This document shows, in pieces, positions 6,018 through 7,130 of a stretch of 7,130 nucleotides of DNA. This DNA comes from Ktedonobacterales bacterium (lineage in GTDB: Bacteria; Chloroflexota; Ktedonobacteria; Ktedonobacterales; JADMIN01). The stretch covers positions 1 to 7,130 of the forward strand of contig JAICVT010000233.1 of assembly GCA_025935235.1 (NCBI GenBank). Reading direction: 5' to 3'. Both the position numbers and the translations under genes were made by a program. Position 1 is the first letter of the stretch. Every line of letters begins with the position of its first letter. The notes beneath the pieces are model-generated. The model was not told where the DNA came from. It saw nothing but the letters and a program-made list of their open reading frames with translations, and made no database searches.

Positions 6018-6080
6018 GGCTGCATTCCTCCTGCCGTCGCCGAACTGGTCAGCGGCAAAACGCGACTCTGCCACTGAAAG

Positions 6081-6119
6081 CGCCATTGCTAATGGCAATA
6101 GCTGCCAATTGACATGGCA
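6081..6119. promoter_or_regulatory. Tandem operator-like dyads TGCCA-N7-TGGCA
   Basis: On the minus strand two 17-bp dyads share the form TGCCA-N7-TGGCA. One (6119-6103) is perfect in the arms; the other (6097-6081) ends TGGCG. Their starts are 22 bp apart, about two helical turns, and both are preceded by the same TAT (a shared nine-base TATTGCCAT). The second also contains an inner perfect GCCATT-AGC-AATGGC. The first covers the expected transcription start and the second lies just downstream, the usual position for a repressor. The regulator is not identifiable here. Confidence 0.65.
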
Positions 6120-6149
6120 ATATTAGCCTCGAATGGCCGTCTGTGTCAA
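6120..6149 (-). promoter_or_regulatory. Sigma-70-like promoter for the repeat-protein operon
   Basis: A consensus -35 TTGACA (6149-6144) is followed by an 18-base spacer and the -10 TAATAT (6125-6120, four of six consensus bases). The predicted start is near 6113, about 95 bases before the ATG. The area is clearly more AT-rich than its surroundings. Confidence 0.75.
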
Positions 6150-6210
6150 GCCCCCATCGCTGGGCGCCTTGCTCACCGCGCTCGGAGTCGCTTTCGCCGC
6201 GCATTGCCGC

Positions 6211-6992
6211 CTATTGAGGGCGCACATACCACTCCGAGGCGACGGCGTAGCCCGACCGCGCCAGCGCCTCGCCCAGCGCGACATCCGCTACGCGGGCCGG
6301 GATGACGGCCAGCGCAGCGCCCGATGCCGCCGCCCAGGCGTCGAAGCGCGCGACCTGCGCGGCGGGCGCGTCGCCCAGCGAGAGCGCCAGCGCTACTGGG
6401 CCGCCCGGATTGTAGACCGGCGGAGCAGGCGCCACCACCGCCTCGATCCCCTCTGGAGCCTCCGGCGCGGATGAATCGGTGGGCGCGGCGATGGGCGCGA
6501 GCGGGCGCACCCACCAGGCGGCGGCAAGTGTGTAGCCCGCCGAGCGCAGCAGCGCGCGCTTCGGCTCATCGCGCTGGGCGACCACCACGACCACCCGCGC
6601 GGCCCCGCCCGCGCTGGCGATCGCTGAATCTCCTTCAGCAGCGCCAGCCCCGCCGTCGGCCAGAGCGCGGAGTCCGCCACAAAGAAGTCGTCCACAAACC
6701 AGGTCGGCTCCGGATCAGCGCGGAAGGGCGCGGGCGCGCCGTGGCGATTGGCCAGCGCTACGCCGACCACCGCGCGGCCCGTCTCAGCGTCCGTTTCGGC
6801 CGCGAACGCGGCGAACTGGTCACTCTGGATGCAGAACCTGAGAAATGGCTGATGCTTCGCGCGGGCATCGGCGGCAGGGCGCCAGAAGACGGGCGAGTAG
6901 CGCGCATACTCCGCCCGCTTCACCTCGGCGAAGGCGGCGGCGGTCTCCGCGTCATCCGGGCGCGCCGGACGAATCACGATCGCTGGCGTCAT
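6211..6992 (-). pseudogene. GNAT-family acetyltransferase, broken by a one-base frameshift
   Basis: The reading frame from ATG 6992 (AGGAGG six bases upstream) encodes a typical GNAT N-terminus: IVIRPARPDDAETAAAFAE, then WFVDDFFVADSALWPTAGLALLKEI (about 98-122), the strand and acetyl-CoA-binding helix region. At about 6624-6630 family-like sequence moves to another frame, where VVVVVAQRDEPKRALLRSAGY continues the expected GNAT fold to a TAG at 6211. Restoring one base gives about 260 residues. The original frame stays open for about 75 more codons but turns into Arg/Pro/Ser-rich sequence unlike any protein. The domain is longer than a single GNAT (about 150-170 residues): the last 100 residues end in SGYAVASEWYVRP, echoing SAGYTLAAAWWVRP near 166, which suggests a second, degenerate GNAT half. 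The acetyl-CoA motif lacks the usual R/QxxGxG/A form, so even the intact protein might be a divergent member. The substrate is unknown. A sequencing error would explain the shift equally well. Confidence 0.8.
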
Positions 6993-7082
6993 CGCGAACC
7001 TCCTGACTGCTCCTCACTGGCGACTGGTCAGCGGCGCCTTCCACTCTAGCATGCGATGGCCATCACAGCGGCTGGTTCTGGC

Positions 7083-7112
7083 TTGACACGCCTCCGCCAG
7101 CGGTGCTATCGT
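7083..7112 (+). promoter_or_regulatory. Possible plus-strand promoter at the right edge
   Basis: TTGACA at 7083-7088, an 18-base spacer and TATCGT at 7107-7112 resemble a sigma-70 promoter directed out of the window. The -35 sits in GGCTTGACAC, the same ten bases found at the -35 of the repeat-protein promoter. The -10 is weak (four of six), and the gene it would serve is not visible. Confidence 0.4.
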
Positions 7113-7124
7113 ACCACTGCTGGC
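7096..7124. repeat. Inverted repeat GCCAGC/GCTGGC around the right-edge -10
   Basis: GCCAGC at 7096-7101 and GCTGGC at 7119-7124 are complementary and flank the possible -10. An overlapping ACTGC-TG-GCAGT dyad lies at 7116-7127. Operator function is possible but untested by anything else in the window. Confidence 0.3.
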
Positions 7125-7130
7125 AGTCTC

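Noticed and set aside
6018..6098. An upstream start for the repeat protein at 6098
   Set aside because: It would place the coding start inside the operator dyads and only about 15 bases after the predicted transcription start, and it lacks a Shine-Dalgarno; AGGAGG at 6027-6032 points to 6017.
6393..6620. The continuing original frame of the GNAT gene as a genuine C-terminus
   Set aside because: The sequence after the shift is Arg/Pro/Ser-rich and unlike any fold, while the alternative frame continues the GNAT pattern.
7055..7064. A perfect palindrome GATGGCCATC
   Set aside because: Ten-base palindromes of this kind are common by chance in DNA of this composition, and it is not positioned at a recognisable promoter.

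Overview
The window is GC-rich bacterial DNA and every gene in it lies on the minus strand. The codon pattern, the type of membrane protein (an MHYT-free, multi-pass domain ending in a short helical tail, common beside two-component systems in Chloroflexota), and the DUF2089/SHOCT-like gene pair suggest a member of Chloroflexota, perhaps the Ktedonobacteria. That placement is an inference from protein style; there is no rRNA or other marker here.

Reading along the minus strand from the right edge: a GNAT-type acetyltransferase gene (6992 to 6211) is broken by a one-base frameshift. Next comes a clear sigma-70-like promoter (6149 to 6120) overlapped and followed by two 17-bp inverted repeats that look like tandem operators. 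It drives a two-gene unit: a SHOCT-like protein carrying five and a half 29-residue repeats (6017 to 5319), then a DUF2089-like protein that has lost all four zinc-ribbon cysteines (5305 to 4829). A tRNA-Arg(TCG) gene follows (4761 to 4686) with an extended -10 promoter in front and two hairpin terminators behind. Then comes a multi-pass membrane protein resembling the sensor half of a histidine kinase but with no kinase domain (4450 to 3140).

The left 3 kb looks like a sugar-acid pathway segment. A short-chain dehydrogenase of the YjmF/D-mannonate oxidoreductase type (3038 to 2199) is followed after 38 bases by a LarA-family nickel-pincer racemase/epimerase (2160 to 898) that keeps the nucleotide-cofactor lysine and the nickel and catalytic histidines. 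Together they could epimerise a 2-hydroxy acid at C2 and oxidise the product, for example gluconate to mannonate to fructuronate. A 224-base gap then leads to an ATP-grasp enzyme with a basic, low-complexity N-terminus that runs off the left edge.

The right edge has a possible plus-strand promoter pointing out of the window, so the next gene may be divergent. The points most worth a second look are the LarA-homologue/SDR pair, the tandem-operator promoter with the repeat protein and cysteine-free DUF2089 protein under it, and the frameshifted GNAT gene. No CRISPR array, insertion sequence or phage gene was seen.
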